A DNA stretch of 64,000 nucleotides. Source: Sphingomonas sp. Leaf9 (lineage in GTDB: Bacteria; Pseudomonadota; Alphaproteobacteria; Sphingomonadales; Sphingomonadaceae). Below the pieces are notes generated by a model that searched no databases, was not told the origin of the DNA, and was given only the letters and a program-made list of their open reading frames with translations. Position 1 is the stretch's first letter; every line of letters begins with the position of its first letter. Positions 39,962-48,374 of the stretch are shown piece after piece. The DNA lies in assembly GCF_001421355.1 (NCBI RefSeq), contig NZ_LMKC01000003.1, positions 186,164 through 250,163 of the forward strand. The letters are read 5' to 3'. The position numbers were made by a program, and so were the translations under genes.

Positions 39962-40330
39962 TCAGAATAGCCGCCCGCCGTCCGGCACCCGCTGATCGGG
40001 GGCGAAAAGCACTACAGCGCCGCCCGCGTCGGGAAAGCCGAGCGTCAGCACTTCCGACACGAATTTCCCGATCTGGCGCGGTGGAAAATTGACCACCGCC
40101 GCGACCTGTCGCCCGATGAGGCCCGCGCAGTCGTAATGTTCGGTGATCTGGGCGCTCGACCGCTTCCGCCCGATCACCGGGCCGAAATCGATAACCAGCT
40201 TGATCGCCGGCTTGCGCGCTTCCGGATAGGGTTCGGCCGACACGATCGTGCCGACGCGGATGTCGACGCGCAGGAACGTGTCGAAATCGGTCGGATCGGT
40301 CAGCTGTGCAGGGTCGTGGACAAGGTGCAT
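39962..40330 (-). CDS. csaA: CsaA-type tRNA-binding protein
   Basis: The 122-residue protein consists of one OB-fold tRNA-binding domain: DTFLRVDIRVGTIVSAEPYPEARKPA, then KRSSAQITEHY, VVNFPPRQIGKFVSEVL and LGFPD. This block order is typical of CsaA, a dimeric tRNA-binding or chaperone-like protein. The ATG at 40330 gives the family length; the longer upstream frame belongs to the FtsB-like gene read in reverse. It is divergent from that gene by 63 bases. Confidence 0.93.
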   Translation of the reverse strand: MHLVHDPAQLTDPTDFDTFLRVDIRVGTIVSAEPYPEARKPAIKLVIDFGPVIGRKRSSAQITEHYDCAGLIGRQVAAVVNFPPRQIGKFVSEVLTLGFPDAGGAVVLFAPDQRVPDGGRLF

Positions 40331-40393
40331 ATCGGCTCCGATCGGCTTTACATACGGCTTGCGTGCAACGGGCCTATACCCGACATACGCGCC

Positions 40394-40750
40394 ATGCCGC
40401 GTTCCTCCCCCCTTCGCCAGATGCTCAAGCGTGCCGGATGGCCGGCGCTGGTGATCCTCGTCATGGGGTTCTTCGCCTATCACGCGGTCCTGGGGCCGAA
40501 TGGGGTGCTCGCGTATCGCGATTATCAGCGCAAGCTGACCATGCGGAAGGCGCAATATGCGTGTCTCGAAAAGGTGCGCGCCGACCTGCGCAATCGGGTC
40601 GAGCTGCTCGATCCGCGCCACGCCGATCCCGATATGGTCGACGAGCTGGTCCGCCGAAAGCTGAACGTCGCGCATCCCGACGAATTCATCGTGCCGATCG
40701 CCGGCGAGGCGGCGGCGCGGTCGCGTTGCGGAATCCGGCTGGACGACTGA
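40394..40750 (+). CDS. FtsB/DivIC-like septum formation initiator
   Basis: The 118-residue single-pass protein has a short basic N-terminus, a membrane helix (PALVILVMGFFAYHAVLG), a coiled-coil region (YRDYQRKLTMRKAQYACLEK) and a C-terminal segment with DELVRRKLNVAHPDEFIVPI, as in the DivIC/FtsB family. Such proteins link FtsL and FtsQ in the division complex. In alphaproteobacteria this gene stands between enolase and the pyruvate dehydrogenase genes, as here. Confidence 0.92.
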   Translation: MPRSSPLRQMLKRAGWPALVILVMGFFAYHAVLGPNGVLAYRDYQRKLTMRKAQYACLEKVRADLRNRVELLDPRHADPDMVDELVRRKLNVAHPDEFIVPIAGEAAARSRCGIRLDD

Positions 40751-40851
40751 TTTACGCAGCGTCAGGTACGCCGCGTTGGTTGCGCGGGACAGGAAATCAC
40801 GCCATAGGCGGCGCTCCTAACCCATCCTTTCAGGAACGAGGCATCCGAACC

Positions 40852-41901
40852 GTGGCAAAAGCACCGGCGCAAGGCCGCACGAGCGAACCCGTCATTCCCA
40901 ATCGCGAACGGCCGGGGGAGCCAAAGCGGTACGAAGCGTCGAAAGAAGAGCTGCTTTCCTTCTACAAGGAAATGCTGCTGATCCGCCGTTTCGAAGAGAA
41001 GGCGGGGCAGTTGTACGGCCTCGGCCTGATCGGTGGTTTCTGCCACCTGTATATCGGCCAGGAAGCCGTTGCGGTCGGCCTGCAGTCGGCGCTCGAATCC
41101 GGCAAGGACTCGGTCATCACCGGCTATCGCGACCATGGCCACATGCTCGCCTACGGTATCGATCCCAAGGTCATCATGGCCGAACTGACCGGGCGTGAGG
41201 CTGGCATCAGTCGCGGTAAGGGCGGGTCGATGCATATGTTCTCGACCGAGCATAAGTTCTACGGCGGCCACGGCATCGTCGGTGCGCAGGTGTCGCTGGG
41301 CGCGGGGCTGGCCTTCGGGCACAAGTACAGCAACGACGGCGGCGTCTGCATGGCCTATTTCGGCGATGGCGCCGCGAACCAGGGCCAGGTGTACGAATCG
41401 TTCAACATGGCCGAGCTGTGGAAGCTCCCGATCATCTTCGTGATCGAGAACAACCAGTACGCCATGGGCACCAGCGTCAACCGCGCTTCGGCCGAGGACC
41501 AGCTGTACAAGCGTGGCGAGAGCTTCCGCATTCCGGGTGTCCAGGTCGACGGCATGGATGTGCTGGCGTGCCGCGGTGCCGCCGAAACCGCGCTCGAATG
41601 GGTGCGTTCGGGCAAGGGGCCGATCATCCTCGAGATGAAGACCTATCGCTATCGTGGCCATTCGATGTCCGACCCGGCCAAGTATCGCAGCCGCGACGAA
41701 GTGCAGGCGATGCGCGACAATTCGGACCCGATCGAGGGCCTGAAGCGCGAGCTGAACGCCGCCGGCGTGCAGGAAGACGAGCTGAAGGCGATCGAGGCCG
41801 AAATCCGCAAGGTGGTGAACGCCGCCGCCGATTTCGCCGAGAGCGCGCCGGAACCGGACGCCAAGGAACTGTACACCGACGTGCTGGTGGAGACCTACTG
41901 A
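40852..41901 (+). CDS. pdhA: pyruvate dehydrogenase E1 component, alpha subunit
   Basis: The 349-residue thiamine diphosphate-dependent subunit decarboxylates pyruvate with PdhB. The ThDP motif is visible as [23 protein letters not shown] followed by ENNQYAMG, and the phosphorylation-loop region reads [16 protein letters not shown]. The GTG at 40852, with AACGAGG upstream, is chosen over earlier in-frame sequence that is the FtsB gene in another frame. PdhB begins one base after the stop. Confidence 0.96.
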   Translation: MAKAPAQGRTSEPVIPNRERPGEPKRYEASKEELLSFYKEMLLIRRFEEKAGQLYGLGLIGGFCHLYIGQEAVAVGLQSALESGKDSVITGYRDHGHMLAYGIDPKVIMAELTGREAGISRGKGGSMHMFSTEHKFYGGHGIVGAQVSLGAGLAFGHKYSNDGGVCMAYFGDGAANQGQVYESFNMAELWKLPIIFVIENNQYAMGTSVNRASAEDQLYKRGESFRIPGVQVDGMDVLACRGAAETALEWVRSGKGPIILEMKTYRYRGHSMSDPAKYRSRDEVQAMRDNSDPIEGLKRELNAAGVQEDELKAIEAEIRKVVNAAADFAESAPEPDAKELYTDVLVETY

Positions 41902-41902
41902 G

Positions 41903-43342
41903 ATGCCGATCGAACTGAAGATGCCGGCGCTGTCGCCCACGATGGAAGAAGGCACGCTGGCCAAGTGGCTCGTCAAGGAAGGCGACACGGTCAAGTCGGG
42001 CGACATCATGGCCGAGATCGAGACCGACAAGGCGACGATGGAATTCGAAGCGGTGGACGAGGGCACGATCGCCCAGATCCTGATCGCCGAGGGCACCGAT
42101 AACGTGAAGGTCGGCGCGGTCATCGCGATTCTCGCCGCCGAGGGCGAGGACGTTGACGCCGCCAAGTCGGCCCAGCCGACGGAAGCACGCGCTGGCGAAG
42201 CCGCCGCCGCGACGCCGAAGGCCGACGAAAGGAACGACGACAAGGGCCCGCCCGCGCCCGAAGGAACGTCGCAGCAGCACGCCGAAACCGGCGCGCGTCA
42301 GCTGTTCGACGCCGCCGACCAGGAAGGCGAGACCGATCCGGAAATCCCGGCCGGCACCGAAATGGTCAAGACCACGGTTCGCGACGCGCTGCGTGATGCG
42401 ATGGCCGAGGAAATGCGTGCCGACGACCGCGTGTTCGTGATGGGCGAGGAAGTCGCCGAATATCAGGGCGCGTACAAGGTCACGCAGGGCCTGTTGGCCG
42501 AGTTCGGCGACCGTCGCGTCATCGACACGCCGATCACCGAATACGGCTTTGCCGGCATCGGTACTGGTGCGGCGATGGGTGGGTTGCGGCCGGTTATCGA
42601 GTTCATGACGTTCAACTTCGCCATGCAGGCGATCGACCACATCATCAATTCGGCGGCCAAGACCAACTACATGTCGGGCGGCCAGATGCGGTGCCCGATC
42701 GTGTTCCGTGGGCCCAACGGCGCGGCCAGCCGCGTCGGCGCGCAGCATTCGCAGAACTATGGCCCGTGGTACGCCAGCGTTCCCGGCCTGATCGTGATCG
42801 CGCCCTATGACGCGGCCGATGCGAAGGGCTTGCTGAAGGCGGCGATCCGCTCGACCGATCCGGTCGTCTTCCTCGAAAACGAGTTGATGTACGGCCGCTC
42901 GTTCGACGTGCCCAAGCTCGACGATTTCGTCCTGCCGATCGGCAAGGCGCGGATCATGAAGCCGGGCAAGGACGTGACGATCGTCAGCTATTCGATCGGC
43001 GTCGGCCTCGCGCTCGAAGCCGCCGAGAAGCTGGCGGGCGAAGGCATCGACGCCGAAGTGATCGACCTGCGCACGCTGCGCCCGCTTGACACCAAGACGG
43101 TGCTGAAGTCGCTGAAGAAGACCAACCGCCTGGTCGTGGTCGAGGAAGGTTGGCCGACCTGCTCGATCGCGTCGGAAATCGCCGCGGTGGTCATGGAAGA
43201 AGGCTTCGACGACCTCGACGCGCCGGTGCTGCGCGTGACCAACGAGGACGTCCCGCTGCCCTATGCCGCCAACCTTGAAAAGCTGGCACTCATCACCAGC
43301 GACAAGGTGGTCGCGGCGGTGAAGAAGGTCACCTACAAGTAA
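41903..43342 (+). CDS. pdhB: pyruvate dehydrogenase E1 component, beta subunit with lipoyl domain
   Basis: The 479-residue protein has a lipoyl domain at residues 1-80, starting [20 protein letters not shown], with the modified lysine in [12 protein letters not shown]. An Ala/Pro/Glu-rich linker runs to about 150, and the transketolase-like E1 beta domain fills the rest ([33 protein letters not shown]). The extra lipoyl domain on E1 beta is an alphaproteobacterial trait. It ends shortly before a hairpin. Confidence 0.97.
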   Translation: MPIELKMPALSPTMEEGTLAKWLVKEGDTVKSGDIMAEIETDKATMEFEAVDEGTIAQILIAEGTDNVKVGAVIAILAAEGEDVDAAKSAQPTEARAGEAAAATPKADERNDDKGPPAPEGTSQQHAETGARQLFDAADQEGETDPEIPAGTEMVKTTVRDALRDAMAEEMRADDRVFVMGEEVAEYQGAYKVTQGLLAEFGDRRVIDTPITEYGFAGIGTGAAMGGLRPVIEFMTFNFAMQAIDHIINSAAKTNYMSGGQMRCPIVFRGPNGAASRVGAQHSQNYGPWYASVPGLIVIAPYDAADAKGLLKAAIRSTDPVVFLENELMYGRSFDVPKLDDFVLPIGKARIMKPGKDVTIVSYSIGVGLALEAAEKLAGEGIDAEVIDLRTLRPLDTKTVLKSLKKTNRLVVVEEGWPTCSIASEIAAVVMEEGFDDLDAPVLRVTNEDVPLPYAANLEKLALITSDKVVAAVKKVTYK

Positions 43343-43348
43343 GGCGCT

Positions 43349-43383
43349 GCCGCTGCGGATCGGAAAAACCGGTTCGCAGCGGC
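43349..43383 (+). terminator. hairpin between pdhB and the convergent Tad gene
   Basis: GCCGCTGCG and CGCAGCGGC form a perfect 9-bp stem; the loop holds a second small stem CGG-AAAAA-CCG. It is six bases after the pdhB stop. There is no long T-run, so its efficiency is uncertain. It could act for both strands. Confidence 0.6.
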
Positions 43384-43390
43384 CCCTTCG

Positions 43391-44095
43391 TCATTCGGTG
43401 TAGAAGGTGCAGAGCATCCGCTGCGTCACTTTCGGCACTGAATCGACCACCCCGGTCAGCAGTTCGCGATTGTCCCGCACGATGAACGATGCGGTCTGCC
43501 GCAGCTTGCGCGCGCCCAGGAAATAGGGCGAGATCAGCGGCTGATAGTCGTAATTGACCTCTACGAAGATCACCGCGGAATTGTCCGGTGCCACGACCTT
43601 CGTGCCGCCGCTGCCCATGCCGGTGAACCCGCTGCCGGACGTGCCGCCATCGCCCTCGCTGCCGAAGCTCGAATCATAGCCGGGGCCGGACTTTACCCCG
43701 ACGCAGCGCTGCCAGTGAATCCACTGCGCGCCGTTCTTCTTTTCCAGGCTGGAAATGGTGACGCGTCCGTTCGCGGTCAGCGACAGGTTCTTCGCCTGCT
43801 GGCGCAGCCCTTCGATCACCTCGTTGATATCGGATTCGCGAAGTTGCTGCGTCGCCATGTTGGTGTCGACCCCGACGCGCGAGATATTGTCGGCCAGCGC
43901 CATCGTCGCCTGGCTCAGCCGCAGCTGGGCGATGCCGAAATTGCACAGCTCGACCGCATACAGCCCGATCGGCAGCACGACCGGCAGCGACACCGCGAAT
44001 TCGAGCATGGCGACGCCGCGCCGGTCCCGCCAGAATTGGCGGAGGCGGGCCAGCAATGCCGGCGCCGGTGCGGGATTGCGGGGGATCAGGTACAT
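43391..44095 (-). CDS. TadE/TadG-type pseudopilin
   Basis: The 234-residue protein has an N-terminal basic region and the hydrophobic type IV pilin-like helix GVAMLEFAVSLPVVLPIGLY, with the glutamate at the expected position. A Gly/Ser-rich, extracytoplasmic region follows, with three cysteines. TadE-like minor pseudopilins contribute to Flp pilus assembly. It overlaps the preceding gene by ten bases. No tad secretion ATPase, prepilin peptidase or major pilin gene is in the window. Confidence 0.9.
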   Translation of the reverse strand: MYLIPRNPAPAPALLARLRQFWRDRRGVAMLEFAVSLPVVLPIGLYAVELCNFGIAQLRLSQATMALADNISRVGVDTNMATQQLRESDINEVIEGLRQQAKNLSLTANGRVTISSLEKKNGAQWIHWQRCVGVKSGPGYDSSFGSEGDGGTSGSGFTGMGSGGTKVVAPDNSAVIFVEVNYDYQPLISPYFLGARKLRQTASFIVRDNRELLTGVVDSVPKVTQRMLCTFYTE

Positions 44096-44670
44096 ATCGT
44101 CTCCGGCGCATTGACGCCTTGCGAGCCGTAAGGCTGGTTCTTGAGCGCGGTCGAGGAAGAGATTTCCTGCGTCGGCGGCAGGCCCATCAGGCCCGTCAGC
44201 GGAAACAGCCGGGGATAGGTGACCCGCATGGTATAGACGGTGACGTCGTTCGCGCCGCCCTGTCCCTCATTGCCCGGATCGGTATCCCACCGCTTGTTGC
44301 CGTTGATATCCGAAAAGCATTCGCCGGGATCGTAGCGATTATTATGATTGGCGTCGTCAAACGTCTCGGGGGCGATGCTGGCGAAGCCGCGATAATATTT
44401 GCGGTTGCTCTGCCAGGTCAGGTTGTTGGCGACCGGGCGCATCTGGGCGATGACGGCCGCGTCCATCCGGGCCAGTGTATCGTTCCCGCTATTGCCCTCC
44501 AGCGTGCCGCGCCGTGCGGCCTGCTGTACCGCGCCGGTCAGGATCGCCTGTGCGTAGGAGCGGTAGCACAGGTCGAACAGCCCCATCAGTAGCAGCAGCA
44601 TGACCGGCGCGAGCAGCGCGAATTCGACGAGCGTCGCACCGCGCCGGTCGCCAAGGACCCGGCGCATCAT
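44086..44670 (-). CDS. TadE-like pseudopilin with calcium-loop-like repeats
   Basis: The 194-residue protein has the N-terminal helix GATLVEFALLAPVMLLLLMG of the TadE family. In the second half, around residues 103-131, two Asp/Asn-rich loops of the form D-x-N-x-N-x-x-D occur (DANHNNRYDPGE and DINGNKRWDTDPG), suggestive of calcium binding. It starts four bases inside the end of the large TadG gene. Confidence 0.9.
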   Translation of the reverse strand: MMRRVLGDRRGATLVEFALLAPVMLLLLMGLFDLCYRSYAQAILTGAVQQAARRGTLEGNSGNDTLARMDAAVIAQMRPVANNLTWQSNRKYYRGFASIAPETFDDANHNNRYDPGECFSDINGNKRWDTDPGNEGQGGANDVTVYTMRVTYPRLFPLTGLMGLPPTQEISSSTALKNQPYGSQGVNAPETICT

Positions 44671-46643
44671 TTCGATACCCGCAGCTTGGCGATCTGCGCC
44701 GCGATATTGCTGAACGCGGTGTTCAGCTGCGCGGTATTCGCCGCCTGGAACGCACGCCCGTCAGCGGCGCATTGCTCCAGCATCGGGCTGAGCGTCGTGC
44801 CGAACGCGATGACCCAGACGGTGATGTTCTTGCGGCGCGCGACGTCGCACAGCGCGCCCAGCCGGTTGGCCACGATCGTGTTCTGCTGATCATCCGTCGG
44901 CATGCCGTTGGTACGACGCTGGTCCAGCGCGGGCAGGCCGTAGGCGTCGTAAATCTGTCGGCCGGTATCGGTCTGCCCGTCCGTCATGAAGATCAGGTGA
45001 CGCGATATCTGGCTGCCATTCGCAGCAGTCGCATTTTCGCTAGCGAACAGCCCGTTCGGCGAGATCAGTCGCAGGCCCCAGAGAAATCCGATATCGTGGT
45101 AGGTGCCACCACCGACAGCCAGCGAGTTTACATAGCTGACCATGTTCCCACGGTTCATAACCGCCAGTTTTTTCGCGGGGGTCGGGCAATAGGCCAGTCG
45201 GTTGCCATTGGTGTTGTAGCTTCCGACGTTTTGCAGATTGCTGGTCGTGCTGACCATCGCTGTCTGCCAGTCGTAGAGATTGTTCCGAACATACACCAGA
45301 TAGGGTAGCCAAGGCTTCCATCGCGTCGCCGGATCCGATGTCGGTATCATGTCCACGTCGAGGTCGTACGCGGCGTCGGGGATGCTCGGATAAGTATCCT
45401 GCTTGACGGTTTGCCGCTCTTCGATGCACGCCGTGCTCGCATCCCACGAAATATCGCGGAACGTGTGATTGTCGCCGACTTGGACGCTGATCGTACCGCC
45501 GCTGACCGTCGACCCCGTACCCTTCAGGGCACGCACGTCATATTCGACCGGACGATACTGCCAAACATAGTTGGTCTTATTGGTGGTAACCGTTTTTCCC
45601 TTGTTCGGGTTTGGTTTGCGATAGTCGATTCTCGTCTGGATCGTATTGTCGAACCAATCCTCGGTAACGGTGCAAATCCCGTTCGCAAGGTTCCCTGTGA
45701 ACTTGCTACCGGTAATATTCCAGCGACTGGATTGGGATTGGCGGCCGTCTGCTGGCCCAGTCCAAGCATCATATTTGATAGGGGTTTCTTTGTAGCTATT
45801 ACCGGGAACAGCGCAAGTTTCGGCCGCGGTCTTTGTTATTCGACGGCCGCTATCGCCACTTTCCTTCGTCCACCCAGACCAGCCATCCCAGACATAGGGA
45901 TTGTTGTCGACGTAGGATGAGCTGCTGGTCGTGGTCCCGTCAGGAATGCGCGACTGATATGTCCATCGGTCGGCAATCCATTCCGGCTTCAGCAACATGC
46001 CGACATTGACGTTGGACGAATAGGGGACTGCGCCGTAGCGAACCTGAGTCCCGGTTTTCTTTGCCGACTCAACCGTATCGTAGAAATTTACTACGGCTTT
46101 GCGCAGGCCGGTGATCTTATTCGCGCTGTCGCCGGGGTTGGTGTCACCCATCGACCCGGTGGTATCGAGCACGAACATGATGTCGAGGTTCGGGATTTCC
46201 AGCTTCGCCTCGCAGGCGACCGAAAGGCTCACTGGTGCGAAGCCGGCCATCCGCATCAGCGTCATCGGCACCGTAGCGCTCGCGGTTCCGGCCACCTGGT
46301 TTTCGGCTGTCTTGACCGGCACGAACGACGGGGATTGCGATCCCATCATCCCGGCCCTGAAATTATTGGCGAAAAACGCCTGCGCCTGCTGCTGCGCATT
46401 GGCGTTGAAATCGGTGCCGTTCATGAACTTGCGACCGGCCAGCACGCCTGCGTCGCAGGCCTGTTGCAGCCGCACTTTCACATAATATACGCGGGCGGTG
46501 TCGATCGCCGATCCGGCCATCCCGACCAGCGGCACCAGTGCGATCGCCATCATCGCGAGGGTGTTGCCGCGGCGGTCGCGCGCCAGCCGGCCGAGGATGC
46601 CCCCGGCCTGTTCCTTGTGCCGCCCGTCCGCCGATCCGATCAT
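44667..46643 (-). CDS. TadG-like pilus protein with a VWA domain
   Basis: The 658-residue protein has a pilin-like N-terminal helix (GNTLAMMAIALVPLVGMAGS) with a D-x-A-R segment after it. A von Willebrand A domain starts about residue 150 with the complete metal motif DTTGSMGD. The VWA domain is interrupted by a long Asn/Thr/Tyr-rich insertion (about residues 230-460) and resumes toward the C-terminus (HLIFMTDGQTD, NITVWVIAFG). The DNA at 45541-45840 is only about half G+C. First of the three overlapping pilus genes. Confidence 0.9.
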   Translation of the reverse strand: MIGSADGRHKEQAGGILGRLARDRRGNTLAMMAIALVPLVGMAGSAIDTARVYYVKVRLQQACDAGVLAGRKFMNGTDFNANAQQQAQAFFANNFRAGMMGSQSPSFVPVKTAENQVAGTASATVPMTLMRMAGFAPVSLSVACEAKLEIPNLDIMFVLDTTGSMGDTNPGDSANKITGLRKAVVNFYDTVESAKKTGTQVRYGAVPYSSNVNVGMLLKPEWIADRWTYQSRIPDGTTTSSSSYVDNNPYVWDGWSGWTKESGDSGRRITKTAAETCAVPGNSYKETPIKYDAWTGPADGRQSQSSRWNITGSKFTGNLANGICTVTEDWFDNTIQTRIDYRKPNPNKGKTVTTNKTNYVWQYRPVEYDVRALKGTGSTVSGGTISVQVGDNHTFRDISWDASTACIEERQTVKQDTYPSIPDAAYDLDVDMIPTSDPATRWKPWLPYLVYVRNNLYDWQTAMVSTTSNLQNVGSYNTNGNRLAYCPTPAKKLAVMNRGNMVSYVNSLAVGGGTYHDIGFLWGLRLISPNGLFASENATAANGSQISRHLIFMTDGQTDTGRQIYDAYGLPALDQRRTNGMPTDDQQNTIVANRLGALCDVARRKNITVWVIAFGTTLSPMLEQCAADGRAFQAANTAQLNTAFSNIAAQIAKLRVSK

Positions 46644-46752
46644 GCCCGCCCAGTCCGATTGCCATGGCGCAGGAATCGAGACCTGCGCACATCACAGGCT
46701 TTCATGCCCGAGCGGGGTTGACGGATGTTTAAGATGCGGGCTGATCGCCGCG

Positions 46753-47391
46753 ATGCACCACGATCCCGAACGCGGCCTCGCGCTGGCCTATGCCCCCGAT
46801 GACGGTCGTCGTGCCGCATTGTCCGCCCTGCTGGCGCTCGACGCGGCGCTGGGCGATGTGGTGCGATCGACAACGCAGCCCGCGCTGGGGCAGATCCGGC
46901 TGGCATGGTGGCGCGAGCAGCTGGTGAAGCTGGACGATGCCGCGCCGCCGGCGATGCCGGTGCTGGAGGCACTGTCGCGCGATGTTCTTCCGCGGGGGGT
47001 GAGCGGCCGCGCGCTGTCGGGGATCGTCGATGGCTGGGACGTGCTGATCGAGGAAGAGGCGCTGGACGATGCGGCGCTCGAGCGCTTCGCCGTGGAACGC
47101 GGCGGGCGGCTGTTCGCGCTGGCGGCGGCGATGCTGGGTGGTGATGCGGCCGTGGCCGAGCGGCTGGGGCAGGGATGGGCGCTGTTCGACCTTGCCCGGC
47201 ACCAGAGCGATGCCGCCGTCGCGGCGCGGGCCGATCGGCAGGCCGGGGTCAGGCTGGCCGGGCCGCTTGGCGGAGTCGCGCGGTCGCTCGGCATGTTGGC
47301 GCTGTCCGCCCGGCTGGAACTGGACGGCGTGCCGCAGGGCGGGCCGAAGCGCGCCGCGCGGCTGATGTGGTTCGGGCTTGCCGGACGGTGA
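46753..47391 (+). CDS. squalene/phytoene synthase-fold protein, NDUFAF6-like
   Basis: The 212-residue protein lines up with the N-terminal two thirds of squalene/phytoene synthases: ALSALLALDAALGDVV replaces the first aspartate-rich motif, followed by LGQIRLAWWREQLVKL. That second block is very like the mitochondrial complex I assembly factor NDUFAF6. The D-x-x-x-D metal motifs for prenyl diphosphate seem absent, so it is probably not a synthase. The ATG at 46753 is the first sensible start. A complex I assembly role is an inference from the family resemblance. Confidence 0.75.
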   Translation: MHHDPERGLALAYAPDDGRRAALSALLALDAALGDVVRSTTQPALGQIRLAWWREQLVKLDDAAPPAMPVLEALSRDVLPRGVSGRALSGIVDGWDVLIEEEALDDAALERFAVERGGRLFALAAAMLGGDAAVAERLGQGWALFDLARHQSDAAVAARADRQAGVRLAGPLGGVARSLGMLALSARLELDGVPQGGPKRAARLMWFGLAGR

Positions 47392-47430
47392 CGGTTCGCG
47401 TGTAACGGGTGCGCAATAGGGGGACGGGCG

Positions 47431-47895
47431 ATGTGGCGATTCTTGGCAGGGGTGGGATCGGCGCTGGCGCTGGTCGCGGCGGGGCTCTTCCTATTCCGCA
47501 GCGACGCGGCGACCGAGAAACTGCCCCCGCCGCCGGCCATGGCCGCCGCCCTGCCGCAAGCGGACGCGCCGCTGCCCGACGATCCCCCCGCCGCGACGGC
47601 ACGCACGCGCGAGCAGAAGCGTTTCGACCGCTATGACAAGGATCGCGACGGTCGGATCACGCGCGACGAATATCTGGCGTCCCGACGCAAGGCCTATGCG
47701 AAGCTCGACACCAATGGCGACGGGCGGCTGAGCTTCGATGAATGGGCGGCAAAGACGGCGACCAAGTTCGCGACCGCCGACAAGGGGCGGGATGGCGCAC
47801 TGGATGCCGGCGAGTTCGCGACCACGGCGGTGAAGCGCAAGCCCAAGCGCCGGGCGGACTGTCCGCCCGCGGCCCCAGCTGCGGAAGAGACTTGA
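47431..47895 (+). CDS. secreted or membrane-anchored EF-hand protein
   Basis: The 154-residue protein has an N-terminal hydrophobic segment (LAGVGSALALVAAGLFLF) acting as signal or anchor and a Pro/Ala linker. Two good EF-hand loops follow (DKDRDGRITRDE and DTNGDGRLSFDE), then a third imperfect one (DKGRDGALDAGE). The last 20 residues are Lys/Arg/Pro-rich. It is expected to bind calcium in the periplasm. The stop codon lies inside the palindrome upstream of the MerR gene. Confidence 0.85.
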   Translation: MWRFLAGVGSALALVAAGLFLFRSDAATEKLPPPPAMAAALPQADAPLPDDPPAATARTREQKRFDRYDKDRDGRITRDEYLASRRKAYAKLDTNGDGRLSFDEWAAKTATKFATADKGRDGALDAGEFATTAVKRKPKRRADCPPAAPAAEET

Positions 47896-47907
47896 CGTTC
47901 ACGTCAA
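47892..47907. promoter_or_regulatory. palindromic operator of the MerR regulator
   Basis: TTGACG-TTCA-CGTCAA is a perfect 6-4-6 palindrome 20-35 bases upstream of the MerR ATG. Such ACGT-containing palindromes are known targets of LiuR-type MerR regulators of branched-chain amino acid and fatty acid breakdown. TTGACG may double as the -35. Confidence 0.6.
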
Positions 47908-47926
47908 CGTAAGGCAATTTACTGGC

Positions 47927-48370
47927 ATGGCAGCTTCCCCCGCTCTCATCGCCGAATCGAACGAGGCCGACCGCTTCTCGATCACCGACCTGTGCAACGA
48001 GTTCGGCGTCACGGCGCGGGCGCTGCGCTTCTATGAGGATGAAGGGCTGATCGCGCCGGAGCGGCGGGGCCTTGCCCGCATCTATTCGCAGCGCGACCGC
48101 GCGCGACTGGCGTGGATTTTGCGCGGCAAGCGCGTCGGGTTCAGCCTGGCCGACATTCGCGAGATGATCGACCTGTACGATATCGGCGATGGCCGGGTCG
48201 TGCAGCGGCAGGTGACGATGCAGAAGTGTCGCGACCGCATCACCCTGCTCGAAAACCAGCGCCGCGATATCGACGCCGCGATCGCCGAACTGGGCGAATT
48301 CGTCGCGACGATCGAGGCGCTACCCCATCAGACCGCCCCGCAAGAGGGCGTTTCCCCGGAGAAGGATTGA
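47927..48370 (+). CDS. MerR-family transcriptional regulator
   Basis: The 147-residue regulator has an N-terminal winged helix (SITDLCNEFGVTARALRFYEDEGLIAPERRG). The MerR dimerisation helix follows. No cysteine pattern for metal sensing is present, so an organic or acyl-CoA effector is likely. It sits four bases before an acyl-CoA dehydrogenase gene and behind a palindromic operator, which suggests autoregulation and control of acyl-CoA degradation (LiuR-like). Confidence 0.92.
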   Translation: MAASPALIAESNEADRFSITDLCNEFGVTARALRFYEDEGLIAPERRGLARIYSQRDRARLAWILRGKRVGFSLADIREMIDLYDIGDGRVVQRQVTMQKCRDRITLLENQRRDIDAAIAELGEFVATIEALPHQTAPQEGVSPEKD

Positions 48371-48374
48371 ACCC

